Origin: Lenzites betulinus
Taxonomy: Eukaryota; Basidiomycota; Agaricomycetes; Polyporales; Polyporaceae
Length of the DNA: 64,000 bases
Reading direction: 5' to 3'
Assembly (NCBI GenBank): GCA_022264855.1
Contig: JABYQU010000053.1
Location: 186,001-250,000, forward strand
Part shown: in pieces, positions 1 through 11,732 of the stretch
How positions within the stretch are numbered: the first letter of the stretch is position 1
How the letters are laid out: each line of letters begins with the position of its first letter
Notes under the pieces: model-generated
What the model saw: only the letters and a program-made list of their open reading frames with translations
The model's database searches: none
Told to the model about the DNA's origin: nothing
Translations under genes and position numbers: made by a program

Positions 1-389
1 GGTTGTACGGGCCATGCGACAAGGGACACGTACAGGTGGCATTCGACTATGTCCAACGGCAATTCCACTTCCTCCAGTCCAGATGGGGGCGGCGGGCCTG
101 GCAATGGTATCGGGTTGGAGGTGGGCAGGGAGAACGAACTCAAAGGCCAAGGGGGACCTCCCCGGAGTTCGGCGACTCTGTTCATGCTGGTTGTGGTGGT
201 CGGGATGATGGAAGCCAGCAAGAGCGCCCGGAACAGCTCATTGCTAAGGAATGTGTGACAAGTGTGACATGCTGTGGCCAAATATGGGCAGTGTCTTCAC
301 GTTCGACGATGGAGTTGCTTTTCGCCGTCCTCTCTTACTCTCAACCACACCCCAAAAAATACCTGTAGCATCCTGTTTATCATATTTTC
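1..389. other. Left-edge stretch without a supported gene
   Basis: Several short overlapping reading frames are open here. One, from 49 to 258 on the plus strand, would give a Gly/Ser-rich peptide followed by a hydrophobic run (TLFMLVVVVGMM), but nothing else supports it. A pyrimidine-rich stretch just before 390 could be leader sequence of the following locus. Nothing firm can be called. Confidence 0.3.
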
Positions 390-1677
390 ATGCCCTCTCC
401 ATCTCCCAGTCCCAGTCCCAGATCCCCTTCTCCCTGTACACCGGATTTCTCCCGTTCTCATTCACCCATCTCTCACCGAGTTCCGTCGCTTCCCCATCAG
501 CTCTCTCGCCCCCCTAAAATTCCCAAAACCCTTTCTGCTCATCAACGCGGTCAGGAAAATTATTTTTCTCAGTCAAATACCCCGAACTACCACCCATACC
601 TTTCATCTCACACATCGTCGAGCTCGTCTACCCCGTTTTACTCAGGTCACCGAGGAAATGATCTGGGATTCTATGGCGGCCTTCCGTCCACGACCTCGCA
701 CCATCTCAGCCAACGCCCCGCTACTCAGTTCGATAATGTGGGTGTGAATACAGATCCGCTCACGATGCATATGGTGAGTACCCTGTGCAGTGCACATCTT
801 CTACTTACCCAACCCGCTTGCTCTCAGGGCAACCAGCCTACATCCCCGACGACCCCATTCCACCCATCGCCATGCATACATACCCTATAGATATCATGGA
901 GCTATCACTTCGTGTTTCGCGCCTCGAGCAGGATAATCAGGAGCTCCGGTACGTTCATTCTCCGTGATATATGCACTAAAATTGAAATATTAATGATCAA
1001 TGCAGGCGTCATCAGGCCGACTGCGGCGCAGAGGTCAGCATGCTCAAGTACGTCATGGATAAATATATTATGATTCTTGCGCTAACATTTCATCAGGGCG
1101 CACGTTGCACAGCGTTCCAGCGGTAGCACGCCACTTGCATCGGCTTATCAAGGTAGGCCTACCTTGAGCGTTGTGTTGCTTGCTCACAACCGCTCGGCAG
1201 ACATATTAAACTATGCCAACACGCTGAAGGTCGATAGGGCGCTCCTCCACGGCGAGCCATTGGGCACAAATATCGCACGCCGATCAACGGACTTCCCTAA
1301 GGTACGTGACATCAACGTGATGCAGTTGCGTTGCGACCACTGATGCAAGCTCACAGGTCCGTTTCTGGTCCGAAAAACAATGGCAAGAATTCAAGAAGTC
1401 GTCTGAGGGCAGTACCAAGGTTGGAGAAGATCGCAAACATCGCGGGCGAGCCTCCCATCAAACAGCAAGCGCATGCTTTCCTAGAGGACGTCGAGGGCTG
1501 CGCCTCGATTACGACTACGTACACACCATGCGCGAGTTCTGCCGCGCTTTCGCAAACATGCTGCAAGCCCGAGGTAGCGCCCCCGATAACTGGAGTGCAG
1601 TTGATTTGCCCATCCGGGAGGTTTTTGCGACGCCTTCCAGAAGAAGTTCCCGGAGTCTCAGCTCTGCCGCGCTGATT
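390..1677 (+). pseudogene. Degenerate member of a multicopy Agaricomycete coiled-coil family
   Basis: The 5' part reads as a Ser/Pro-rich segment (390 to about 773). It is followed by short pieces with good splice signals. One encodes a short coiled coil (SLRVSRLEQDNQELR, about 903-949), which continues near 1006-1048. The 3' piece from 1357 reads VRFWSEKQWQEFKK and then a helical region around 1528. From memory of the family, this pairing of leucine-zipper-like N-terminus and KVRFW-type C-terminal domain is common and multicopy in Agaricomycetes. The conserved C-terminal end (FPESQLCRADWK) lies in a different frame from the preceding sequence, with the shift at about 1618-1622 and too little room for an intron. 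The first junction is also out of phase with the obvious donor at 774. A decayed copy is the simplest reading. Function is unknown. Confidence 0.45.
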
Positions 1678-2732
1678 GGAAGCCAACTTACTAATGTCAC
1701 TTGTGTATTACGACTGGAAGCGTCCGTCAGGCACTTCGCGTGGTGCGGTGGTGGACGTGGCGTTGGAGAAGGCTAAGTTTAATCCCTGCAGATCAATCGG
1801 GTGACGATGCTCAGCTCTGACCGAAACACCCACGCGCGGCCGCGACCATCTCCACGTCCTCAAAGCGTTTGCGTCTAGGTGATCTAATCCTGACGAACCC
1901 CTCTCCTCGCGTGCACCCATTCCGAAGACTCCAGCCGTGCCCTGCTTCGGGCCCATCCGCGCCGCCAAGGCAAAGGACGAGCTATTGACCTCTGGTAATA
2001 GGTATCAGTTCGCATCACAATTTGCACTAAATCCTTCATTTGAATTTATAGCTCGATGACGATCTGTAAGCATCGCTCTCCAGATTGGTTGCCAGGGTCT
2101 ATCTACTCACTTGATTGAATAGTACCCATTCTATCAACGTCATCACACCACCTTGCCGCTGGCCACTACATCAGAGGCTGCCGAAGGCCATCGCGGACTC
2201 TTTGGCCGATTCATCTGTCCACCTTGGCTGACACTGCGGCCCCTCCGACGGCATACCAACATTGAAATTAGTGCTGAAGAAACCAAAAGCGCGGCGAAGT
2301 CAAGCATCACAATTTGAAGCCGTGGCCCCCTCCGGATGATGCCACCCAGCCAAAGTAAGTCCTCCTCTTTGCAGTTTGTTCCTTGAGCTGATGCATCATT
2401 TCACAGATCCGTCTATGCACGTGTATGGTCCGCCGAGCATCCCGATGCCACGCGGGAGGTTTGAACAACACTATGCGAGCCTGTCGCAGCTGATCGAAGG
2501 GTATGTATGCTGTTATGGATACATCATGCTCACATCATGCTAACATTTTATTATAGCGGATCTCTCGACAGTACAGTCAAAAGAACATCAAGGTGAGCCA
2601 TGCAAGTTCTTCTAACGAGATTTCACTGACATCTATGTACAGGACAAGAAGAGTGCCCCCGCCCTGTAGGTCGGGCGAATGGGACGCGGTCGGGTGCTCG
2701 AGTAGACGCGACGCGAGCAGGGCAGTCCAAGC
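1678..2732. other. Intergenic stretch, possible further exon debris
   Basis: Donor- and acceptor-like sites occur around 2354-2405, 2500-2558 and 2592-2641, but the short open pieces between them do not form a recognisable protein. I see no supported gene. Confidence 0.3.
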
Positions 2733-3012
2733 GCGAGGGCGGGCGGGCACGAGGGTGGGCGCGGGTGGGCGCGGGTGGGCGCGCGGACGGGGCGGGCGCG
2801 CGGACGGGGCGGGCGCGCGGACGGGGCGGGCAGGTGCGAGGTGCGCGGACGGGGCGGACGGGGCGGGCGCGCGGGCCGGGCGGGCGCGCGGGCCGGGCGG
2901 GCGCGCGGACGGGGCGGGCGCGCGGGCGGGGTGGGCAGACGCGGGCGGGGCGGGCAGACGCGGGCGGGGCGGGCAGACGCGGGCGGGGCGGGCAGGCGCG
3001 GGCGGGGGGCGC
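2733..3012. repeat. GC-rich minisatellite of 17-19 bp units
   Basis: About 280 bp built from imperfect copies of a G-rich unit such as GCGCGGACGGGGCGGGC. It ends in three near-perfect 19-bp copies beginning AGACGCGGGCGGGG (about 2937-2993). Because G-runs recur and stop codons are almost absent, long frames are open on both strands; they are artefacts of composition, not genes. Confidence 0.85.
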
Positions 3013-3207
3013 GATGATACACAAATCTGTACGGACAGGAGCGAATTGTAAACGGCTCGCGCGAATGCATTGCAATCCTACCTAACAGGGAATTGGGACG
3101 ATTTGGGGACATTCTAACCGGGCCCAATGTGAACTACTCAGGCCAACTACGTATTTGCTATACTGCGGCTCCCAAATCAAGACGAAATCAAACGTTACTA
3201 GCAAATC

Positions 3208-6011
3208 CTAAACGGGCCGTTTCTCACTGGGGTTCAGCTTCGGCATTGCCACGAGCCGATTGAAGAGCTCGTCCCGGCCCCTGATCGCGGTCACCACCGT
3301 ACGCTTCCCCTCCCGGTCCACAACCTCGAGCCCGTCCACCACGTCCCGACCGGTCGCCCAGCCTACTAGCAGCCGGCCCTTCCACCCGAATCCACCCATC
3401 TTCCGGAGCGCGACGATGTCCCCCAGCCCGATCGTGAACGCTGCCGGTAGGCCATCCGCAGAGTCTCCGCCCTTGCCCGGGACACGCGACGGCGCAGCGA
3501 GAGCAGCGAGCACAGACTTTTCGGGGACCCATGCGAGGCAGGGCGACGCGGCGCCCGTAACGAGCATCAGCCGGCCCTTCTTGCCCTGCACGCGCGCGGA
3601 GAAGCTCGTGGGGCCTTCGCGCTGCAACGCGTCCTGTTCCGCCTGCTGCTCGTCCGCCGCGGTCAGTGTTGGGACGGACGCGTCCTGTGCCTGCTTGTCG
3701 GGGGCGGGGCGACGGCCCCAAGCCGCCGTTTGGAATGCTCGTTCCCGATCTTCGCCTTCAGGTGGTCGACGCCGAGGACGCTGCTCACGCCGGTGTGCGC
3801 CGTTTTCTTGATCAAAGCAAGCACCTTGCTGCCCGCCTTTTTCTTTTTCCCGCCGGATGCATCGGGCGTGCCTTCCGCGCTCTCCCCGTCCGTTGTCGTG
3901 CCGTCGTCATTGTCGTCGTCGGTGCCGCCAGGCGCCTGCGGGTGGTCGGGGTCAACCCCCTCAACCTCATAATTCTCGGTGTCGAATGCGAAGTCGTGCT
4001 CCTTCAATGCGTCGGCCGCTTGAGGGGGATGAGCTGCAGCGGGGTCCGAAGCGTCAACAGCAGCCGCGGTGTGGTGCGGGCGCGACACCGGCGGAGGCGG
4101 TAGCGGTGCTTTGGCCTGCTCCGCAACGCGAAGCAAAGTAAGGGTGAGCTGCGCGTTGGTGGGCACGCCCTTGAGCAGGGTCCTGTTTGTGGGATCAGAA
4201 ATGGACATGCTGTAGAGAAGGTGATCGGAGCGCACCTCCTGAGCTCGAGCAACCTGCGCCAGTGCGGGAAGCGGTGCGTGAACCTGTCGGTGAAACGCGA
4301 TATTATGGGTTGCCCGAAGAACCCCGCGCCGAGGGCGAAAGTAGTTCCATGCACAACTACGGCAGCAGGAACGAAAAGGGCAGCCAATAGCAGTGGAATC
4401 AAAACACCCGCAAGGCGAAAACGGGCGGCATATTTGGGGAAGGGCGGCACTGGCTCAATTGCACTGTAAACCTGTAATCAGCGTCGCGAAGGGGTTGGAC
4501 ATGATAGGCGGTCCACTCACTTCCCAAGCCGCTCCCAGGTGTCAGCTATGTCGGCGAGGATTCTCATAACGGGTCGCATCTTCTCCCATAGCGCACCCTC
4601 TACACTTTTCTTGGCAACATCCGCGGCGGGGTCGTGTACGCCATCGTTGTTAGTCGTGTCCTTCACGTTCTTCGCGTGCAGCGCGAAGTCGCTGGGGTCC
4701 GGCAGAGCGCCTCCAATAGAGTCGTCACTAATGCCGTCACCGTTGTCCGTTTCGGTTTCCATCTCGCCCTCTGCGTCACCCTTCTCATCCGCACGCGGCT
4801 CACCGCGTTTCCGTTTGGGGGAACCTCCTTGGCCCATGACAGTGCCTGCACCTATGGCCCCCAGAGCGGCGACAAAGTGAGACGCCTCTTGCTCCACCGC
4901 TTCGCCTTGGTGGGCTTCGGGCGCGCCAGACAGAGAGTCCCCCGAGCCGAGCGTGCCCGCACGAGGTACCTGCAAGTTGCCGGTAGTCGCGCTGACAGCA
5001 GCGAGAGGAGCAGGTGGCAACATTTTTGCGCGATATTCAGGGTGGAAGATGAGGACGAGAACGGTTCCGACGAGCAATGCTGGAAGGAGTCCCAGATACC
5101 AGGCTGCGAAGTATGCCTGAAAACATGTCATGAACTTGCGATATGACCTTCAGAGAAGCATAACATACCACGCAGAACTTGGCTGTACGTCTAGGCTCGT
5201 TCCAGGAACGGAGCCTCGCAATGTGCTTACCGAATGCAGCCATTCCGATTATCTATAAGTGTGTTCGTGAGTCTATGCCGTGTTGATGACGTAGAGCAGA
5301 CGTACCACGGTCATGTACAATCGTTCAATATTCGCGCGTAGCTTGTCCGGGGAAAACTCTTCGTCCGCTGATATCTCGAGATCAAGAACCCCCGGCGGAG
5401 GTGGTGGTATAGCTCTGACATGCTGTACTTGCTGTAACAGAATTTCTTCAGCACCAATACGTGTAAAACGAGTGTGTTGAGCATACCTTGTTGAAGCGTC
5501 TAATGATCATGAAGAGGTCGTCGTTGGGAATCCCTTGTATGAGACTGGGTGCGCGGACTGAGTCCGACCTCCAGCCTAGATCTTTTACTTCCGGGTCATC
5601 CAGTTTGGAGGTTATGCGGGACGAAGTGGGAGGCATGGGAGTACCTTCAGCAACGAGGTCGACAGGGTCGGTAGAGTGTGGTGTGGGCGGCGTGTCGGGT
5701 AGGGGTTTCATGATAGACTCGGGTGATATAGATGGGTCTACATGAGTCGCATCTGTGGTCTCCGTATGATGTGAGGAGTCGTCTGAGGACACGGTGGTGG
5801 TAGACGAAGGGTACGGGTGTTCTGGGTGTGAGGCGGTTGAAACAATTTCTGCGTGCGTTGGCGGCACACCGAGCGCGTTCTCAGCGTCGTTATTCATGAC
5901 TTCGTCGTCGTATTGGTGGTCGTGGTCGTTGTCTTCGTGGGTGCGTGCCGATATATATTTGCGAATTTGAGGGACGCGTTGGATCTCCGATCTCCACTCA
6001 ATGACAGCCAT
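3208..6011 (-). CDS. DUF3292-type fungal membrane protein (one internal frameshift)
   Basis: The six-exon model is 5487-6011, 5306-5431, 5172-5252, 4521-5116, 4236-4463 and 3208-4182, with introns of 53-57 nt. The conserved core reads IRRFNKQVQHV, then a hydrophobic segment (YFAAWYLGLLPALLVGTVLV), an acidic linker, ERLGNAIEPVPPFPKYAAR, a second hydrophobic pair (LAGVLIPLLLAALFVPAAVV), and RRTLLKGVPTNAQLTLTLLR. I recognise this order from the fungal DUF3292 family; its function is not established to my knowledge. The C-terminal part (GPTSFSARVQGKKGRLMLV) is one base out of frame with KIGNEHSKRRLGAVAPPP, at a G-run near 3700-3704, so either the assembly lacks a base or the allele is broken. The start at 6011 is uncertain; the Met at 5897 is an equally good choice. 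It shares a 229-bp divergent promoter region with the AMP deaminase gene. Confidence 0.75.
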
Positions 6012-6240
6012 GACGCACTAGTGGCGCCCACCTTCCCTTCTGGGCGACGACATAGGACGACATTGATAAACTTTACATACTTGCAGATAACCTTAATTGC
6101 AGATCGAGATACGGGCTGATACGGTTTTCCAAAAGTTTCGCGTGGCGGGACGCGCCCGCTCCTGGTTGACAATAAACGGCCATCTGCCAACGTTCCAAGT
6201 TCGTATCTCACGAGCAGCTCTGAGCAGACTCACGAACAGC

Positions 6241-9200
6241 ATGTCCGACAACCACCCAGCGGCGGGGACCGGCCACAGTGCGATCCCCCATCCCACCAGC
6301 CTGAGCGGCCACGCAACCCTTCTCGTCGCTGACTCGAGGGAGGAGTCGCGCTCGCCCCCCGCAGTCGACGCCTCAAAGGGCTTCTTCGACTACAACGAGG
6401 AGAAAAACTTACATCACGTATGTCGCCATCACTAGGACCTGCGGAATCAGCTGCCTAAGCGAGGCTTATCCCAGATCGAGGAGAAGCTGCTCGCACACCG
6501 CCGCGGCTCTGATGCTGGTGCTGCCTCGCGCCCCGTCTCCGCAGTCAATTCGCCCAACTTGGGTCCGAACTTGCACCATGTCGACGCCCCGCACCTGAAC
6601 CTCAAGCTCACCGCGATCGTCGAGCCCACCTCGCTGCAGGCCGGCGCGCTTCTATCGGATCAGGGCAAGAGTCCAGTTGTTCCTCCAGCAGACTTGAAAG
6701 GCAAAGGCAAAGTGCCTGGTACGCGCTCTCGGATATGTGGTCTCAGCTATCAATATTCACACGTCCACAGAGTTCTCCATCACGCCTGAGAATGTCCCGA
6801 TTTTCGAGGCTCTAGAGCGCTGCCTCGACGTCCGAGACAAGTACATGCGCGTCTCCGGCCAGAAACTCGGTTTCAATCCCCGTGACCACGACGGGTCGTT
6901 TACCGGGTTAGATGCTGACATCGCTGCGGTATCCGGGGTGCACCCGGAGGCGGACTGGGAGTCACGCCGGCCGCCCAAAAGCCCGTTCAAGAAGTGGAGG
7001 ATCTACCCGCGCCCCCCGCCGCCGCACTGGCACTGGAAGAGCGAGGAACCGGTCGTCCCTGCGCACGCAGAGTATGTGCACACAGAGGAAGAGTTCGACT
7101 ACAATGCGTGCGAGATCCCGGGACCGCACCGCCTTGATTTCATCCTCGACGAGCGGGGCGTGTACCAGATCTGCGACTCGACTTCTGGTGAGTCGAACCA
7201 GGGTGGGATTGCAGAGATGGCAGGTTGAACAGACGCAGATCAACCGAACAAACCCGTCTTCGAGATACCGACCATTCGGGAGTATTTCCTCGACTTGGAG
7301 AAGGTCCTCGCCGTTATATGTGATGGCCCCACCAAGAGCTTCGCGTTCCGGAGGCTCAACTACCTCGCGAGTAAATTCACGATGTATAGCCTGTTGAACG
7401 AGCCCCAGGAGCTGGCAGAGATGAAGAGCGTGCCTCACCGGTATGTTTTCTTCGCCTTTCCGAAGCGCACGCCTGACGGGTTGGGACGCAGTGACTTTTA
7501 CAATACCCGCAAGGTCGATACGCACGTTCACCACTCGAGCAGCATGAACCAAAAGCATCTCCTCCGATTCATCAAGTCGAAGATGAAACGCAGCCCAGAT
7601 GTACGAGATCTATTTCGCTGGAACTATCAATGACTCACGGTCGTGTCCAGGATGTTGTCATCTTCCGAGACGGCAAAGAACTCACCCTGAAGGAGGTGTT
7701 CCAGTCACTCAACCTCACCGCCTACGACCTTTCGATCGATACCCTAGACATGCACGCACATCAAGACTCGTTCCACAGATTCGACAAGTTTAATTTGAAG
7801 TATAACCCCATCGGCGAATCCAGGCTCAGGGAGATATTCCTCAAGACGGACAACTACATACGCGGCAGGTACTTGGCTGAGCTCACCCAAGGTACCGTTT
7901 GACGTTCAAGACAGATGTTACCTTCGCTGACGTGTGCAACTATAGAGGTGATGACCGATCTCGAGCAGAGCAAGTACCAGGTGCGCATTCTACCAGGGCC
8001 GCTTTCGAACGGACTGGTTTATGGACGAACGTAGAATTGCGAATGGCGTATCAGCATCTACGGGCGCGCGCGCGACGAGTGGGACAAGCTGGCGAAGTGG
8101 ATCGTCCACCACAAGCTGTTCTCGCACAACGTGCGCTGGCTCATCCAGGTGCCGCGCCTGTACGATGTGTACAAGCACAACGGCTCGATCAAGACGTTCG
8201 AGGACATCGTGCGAAGTTCGTCCTCTGCTCACTGCAGATGTTGGTATGCTGACACGCTGGATAGATGTCTTCGAGCCCCTGTTTGAGGTAACAAAGGACC
8301 CCTCGTCGCACCCAGAGTTGCATCTCTTCCTGCAGCGCGTGATTGGCTTTGACACTGTCGACGACGAATCTAAGACGGAGAGGCGCTTCCACAGGAAGTT
8401 CCCGTACCCTCGTCTTTGGGACGCCAAAGAGTCCCCGCCGTACTCATACTGGGTGTACTACATGTACGCAAACATCGCCAGCCTGAACCAATGGCGCCGC
8501 CAGCGCGGATTCTGTAAGCCCCTTCCGCCTGCGATCACGGCTCGCACTGACCCCGCCCTCAGCGACTTTCGTGTTCCGTCCGCACTGTGGCGAGGCGGGC
8601 GACCCGGAGCATCTTGCGTCCGCGTACTTGACCGCGCACTCGATTTCGCACGGGATCCTGTTGCGAAAGGTGCCCGCGCTGCAGTACCTCTTCTACCTGA
8701 AGCAGATCGGGCTCGCGATGAGCCCGCTGAGCAACAACGCGCTCTTCCTCACGTACGAGCGCAACCCGCTCCCGGACTTCTTCAAGGTCGGCCTGAACGT
8801 GAGCCTGAGCACGGACGACCCGCTCCAGTTCCACTTCACCAAGGTGCGTACCCTTACCTCGGCTCTCCCACACGAGCTGGGGTGAACGCTTGTCCACGTC
8901 TAGGAACCGCTTCTGGAGGAATACAGCGTCGCCGCACACGTAAGCTGCTCCCGTGCACTCGCTCGCTGCCTGGCGCCTGACCGGGCGACCCCACACAGAT
9001 CTACAAGCTACCGCAAAGCTCGCTCGCCGAGCTTGCACGCAACTCCGTCATCCAGAGCGGGTTCGAGATGGAAATCAAGCGCCACTGGCTCGGCCAGTCG
9101 TGGTACCTCCCCGGCGCCCCGGGCAACGACATCAACAAGGTGCGTGCTCGTCTCCCCACCATTCTCCTCTCGGATGTATGCTCAAGCGGCCCGCGATTGC

Positions 9201-9325
9201 AGACGAACGTGCCCAATTTGCGCCTGGAGTACCGTCGGCAGACGCTGCTCGACGAGCTCACGATGATCCGCACGAAGCGCGGCGTGGACTCGCAGGCGTA
9301 CACGTTCCTCAGCAACGCCCAGTAA
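6241..9325 (+). CDS. AMD1: AMP deaminase
   Basis: This enzyme hydrolyses AMP to IMP and ammonia in the purine nucleotide cycle, in the cytosol. My 13-exon model gives 811 residues. Exons are 6241-6417, 6475-6718, 6771-7187, 7239-7440, 7492-7600, 7651-7891, 7946-7980, 8035-8215, 8265-8513, 8563-8843, 8904-8939, 8999-9139 and 9203-9325. The first metal-binding motif [18 protein letters not shown] lies near residue 355, RPHCGEAG near 625 and [17 protein letters not shown] near 700. All are diagnostic of the metal-dependent AMP/adenosine deaminase superfamily and of AMPD in particular. The N-terminal 140 residues are low-complexity, as usual in this family. All introns are 49-63 nt. The start at 6241 is the first Met and gives the expected N-terminal length. 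No oddities. Confidence 0.96.
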
Positions 9326-9788
9326 GCGAACGCGTACTGTGCCATGTTCACAGGGTCACTGTTGGCGAATGCTGTCGGTTACCTTCGTGTTTTTCTTGAT
9401 TGTATATGACCTCAAGAACCGGTGTATCCCTAAAAGTAGACTTCGTTTGTTTGATGTAGCTTGAATCAGGGGCGGGCGGGTGTGTTGAGCTGTGACATGT
9501 GCGGAGGACATTTTATCAAGCTGGTACTTGGTGCATTTGCGGTCATCATGCCTATGTGGTGGAAGTGGAATGCAGAGTTTGTGATGTGCTCATCTTGCTG
9601 GCGAACGTCATACGGATGGGCGGACGTGCATGCACATCCAAGTCAAGCCGGTGGATCATACAATATAGCTACAGCCACGAGCGTGTAGAAAGAGACAGCA
9701 AAAGCACAGCATCCCGGCGGACCGGCCAGTAGTACATCGCGGCACAATCGACGCGCGCACGGCGCACCCCGCAGCCTACGCCTTACTC
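9326..9788. other. Convergent intergenic region (3' ends)
   Basis: This lies between the stop codons of the AMP deaminase and eIF3i genes, which converge. It probably holds both 3' untranslated regions. I see no gene. Confidence 0.6.
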
Positions 9789-11266
9789 CTAATCCTCGAT
9801 CTCCAGGTCCCCGTACGGCTTCGCGCGGAAGTAGGTGTCGTCGAAGTGGTGCACGCGCACGAACCCGTCCTCCCCACCGGATGCGTAGCAGTCTCCTTTT
9901 GGCGACACCGCGATGCTGCCCAACGTGCGTCAGCCGAGTCACAACAATACTGTGTATGCGGGTGCAAAATAAACAGGGGGGAAGGAGAGTGACTCACGTG
10001 TTGACGGGCCCGAAATGGCCCTTGACGCGGCCGACCTCCTCCTCGAGCACCTTATGCCAGAAGCGGGTCTCGAACTTGCCCTGCCGGAGCGAGGTCGTCG
10101 TCACGCTCATTGCGTCCTGCCCGCCGCCGATGAGGATGTACGGCTTCCCGGGCGCGATCGCGGCGCTGTTCAGCGGCGTCTCCGTCACGTACGTCTTGAG
10201 CACCGTGAGCGTGCGGGTCTCATGTAACTGGGTAACATGTCAAGTCAGTGTGAGTGATGACGAACGGAGAGCGCTGGCGCGGCGGCACGCACCCTTGCGG
10301 TCTTGTCTTTGCTGCTCGTGATGAAGTACGAGCGATCGGGGGCGAGCTGCAGGTCCGTGACGGTGTCGCGGTGCGCGTGCTCGTTCAGCTGCACCTCCTC
10401 GCCCGTCTTCGCGTCGAACAGCGAGATCTTGCCGGACTCGTGCCCGGTGATGATGAGGTCCGGTGTGTGCGCGAACGCGCACACGACCGCCTTCGAGCCG
10501 ACGGGGTTGAACATCGAGACGGGCTCCTCGGACTCTGCCGCGGGCGTCAGCACCCGGGATGCACAGCGGAAGCATAGGCGTGCATGGAGCACGCTGGGGC
10601 GAGACACGCACGTTCTGTCCCGTCGCCCTCCCGGTTGATCTGGAATATCCGCACGGCGCCCTGGTAGCCCATGCGCTGCTCGGTGATGCAGACGATTTGG
10701 TCGTCGTCCTCGCTGAACGCGACCCGCTTCACGGCGGTGGGGAACTCCCAGGCGAATAGGCATTTGCCGGTCTGCACAGACCAGAGGCGCATCGTGTTGT
10801 CGGCAGAGCCGCTGACCAGGAAGCGGGATTGTGCTGCGCGTAGAGGGGGATGGCCGAGGAGTGCGAGGACGAGAAGATCCGGAGAAGCGAGAGGTGGGGG
10901 AAGGGCCACGTCGGGTGGAGTGTGCCGTACGGTAAGTCATTGCATGGCCACCAGGCGAAGGAAAAGACGTACAGTCAACATCGATCGTCCAGACGGCGCC
11001 GTTGTGCTCATCGTATGTGCCGAGCCGCTCTCCGTTATGCGCATACCAGACGTTGATGATGTGGTCCTTGGAGCACGAGAACAGGAGGTCTCCTTCACGG
11101 TTAAACTTGATCTGAGTGAGCGAACGCTCGTGGCCTGGAGGACAGTTCTTGTCAAGGTTTGGACAAATCTATGCGCGTATGGAGCATGCACACCTTGGAG
11201 AAGAATTGGCCGCTGCGTTCATAATCAGTAGCAACTCCTAAGGATTATCATCGGTATACCCACCAT
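9789..11266 (-). CDS. TIF34: Translation initiation factor eIF3 subunit i (WD40)
   Basis: A WD40 beta-propeller subunit of the eIF3 complex acting in cytoplasmic translation initiation. The seven-exon model gives 334 residues, normal for the family: 11264-11266, 11194-11212, 10973-11134, 10612-10833, 10293-10534, 9998-10227 and 9789-9915. Family signatures are the N-terminus [19 protein letters not shown], then [54 protein letters not shown] and the C-terminal [11 protein letters not shown]. The conserved N-terminus can only be assembled if the first coding exon is the ATG alone (11264-11266), spliced over a 51-nt intron to a 19-nt exon. One intron of 139 nt (10834-10972) is longer than its neighbours. 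The gene is divergent from the BTB protein gene. Confidence 0.95.
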
Positions 11267-11732
11267 TTTTGATGTATTAGAGATACCGCAGAGGATGTAT
11301 ACAGAGGGTAGTGCTTATGGTGGTCGGTGCTCGGGACTCCTCCAAGTTTTCGACGTTCGGTGTTTGCCGAGCCTTCCTTTCTGGGGTGGTTGGCGTCTAT
11401 TTCCATAACCACTCGCTCAAGTCTCACATCGCTGCTCTGCTTCGTCCAGTACCATCGTTCACCTTGGTGTTTTCACATTCCGGGTATACTGGCTCAGAAT
11501 TTGCATATATATACTGGTCTGAATCTGGACGGCTTTTGCTATTCACTGGAGTCTGACCCCTGTCTTTTACACGACGCTCGGAGCGACTACTTGGACCAGC
11601 CGACAACCTCCATTCGAGTGCTCAAACCTCCGAGCTTCAGCTGGAACGAGGGACCCTTCTGCTTTTTTACGTCCGCATCCAACTTCGCGCCCACGTCGTT
11701 CCTCAGTCTTCTCAACTTCCCCGGACAGAGCT
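11267..11732. promoter_or_regulatory. Divergent promoter region, eIF3i / BTB gene
   Basis: A 466-bp region between two divergently transcribed genes. The part nearest the BTB gene is pyrimidine-rich, as in many fungal leaders. TATA-like AT stretches lie near 11508-11515 (tatatata). No specific factor site is recognised. Confidence 0.4.

Noticed and set aside
2593..3127. Several overlapping 80-165 codon frames on both strands
   Set aside because: They are produced by the G/C-only tandem repeat, which lacks stop codons; the translations are Arg/Gly or Arg/Pro repeats.
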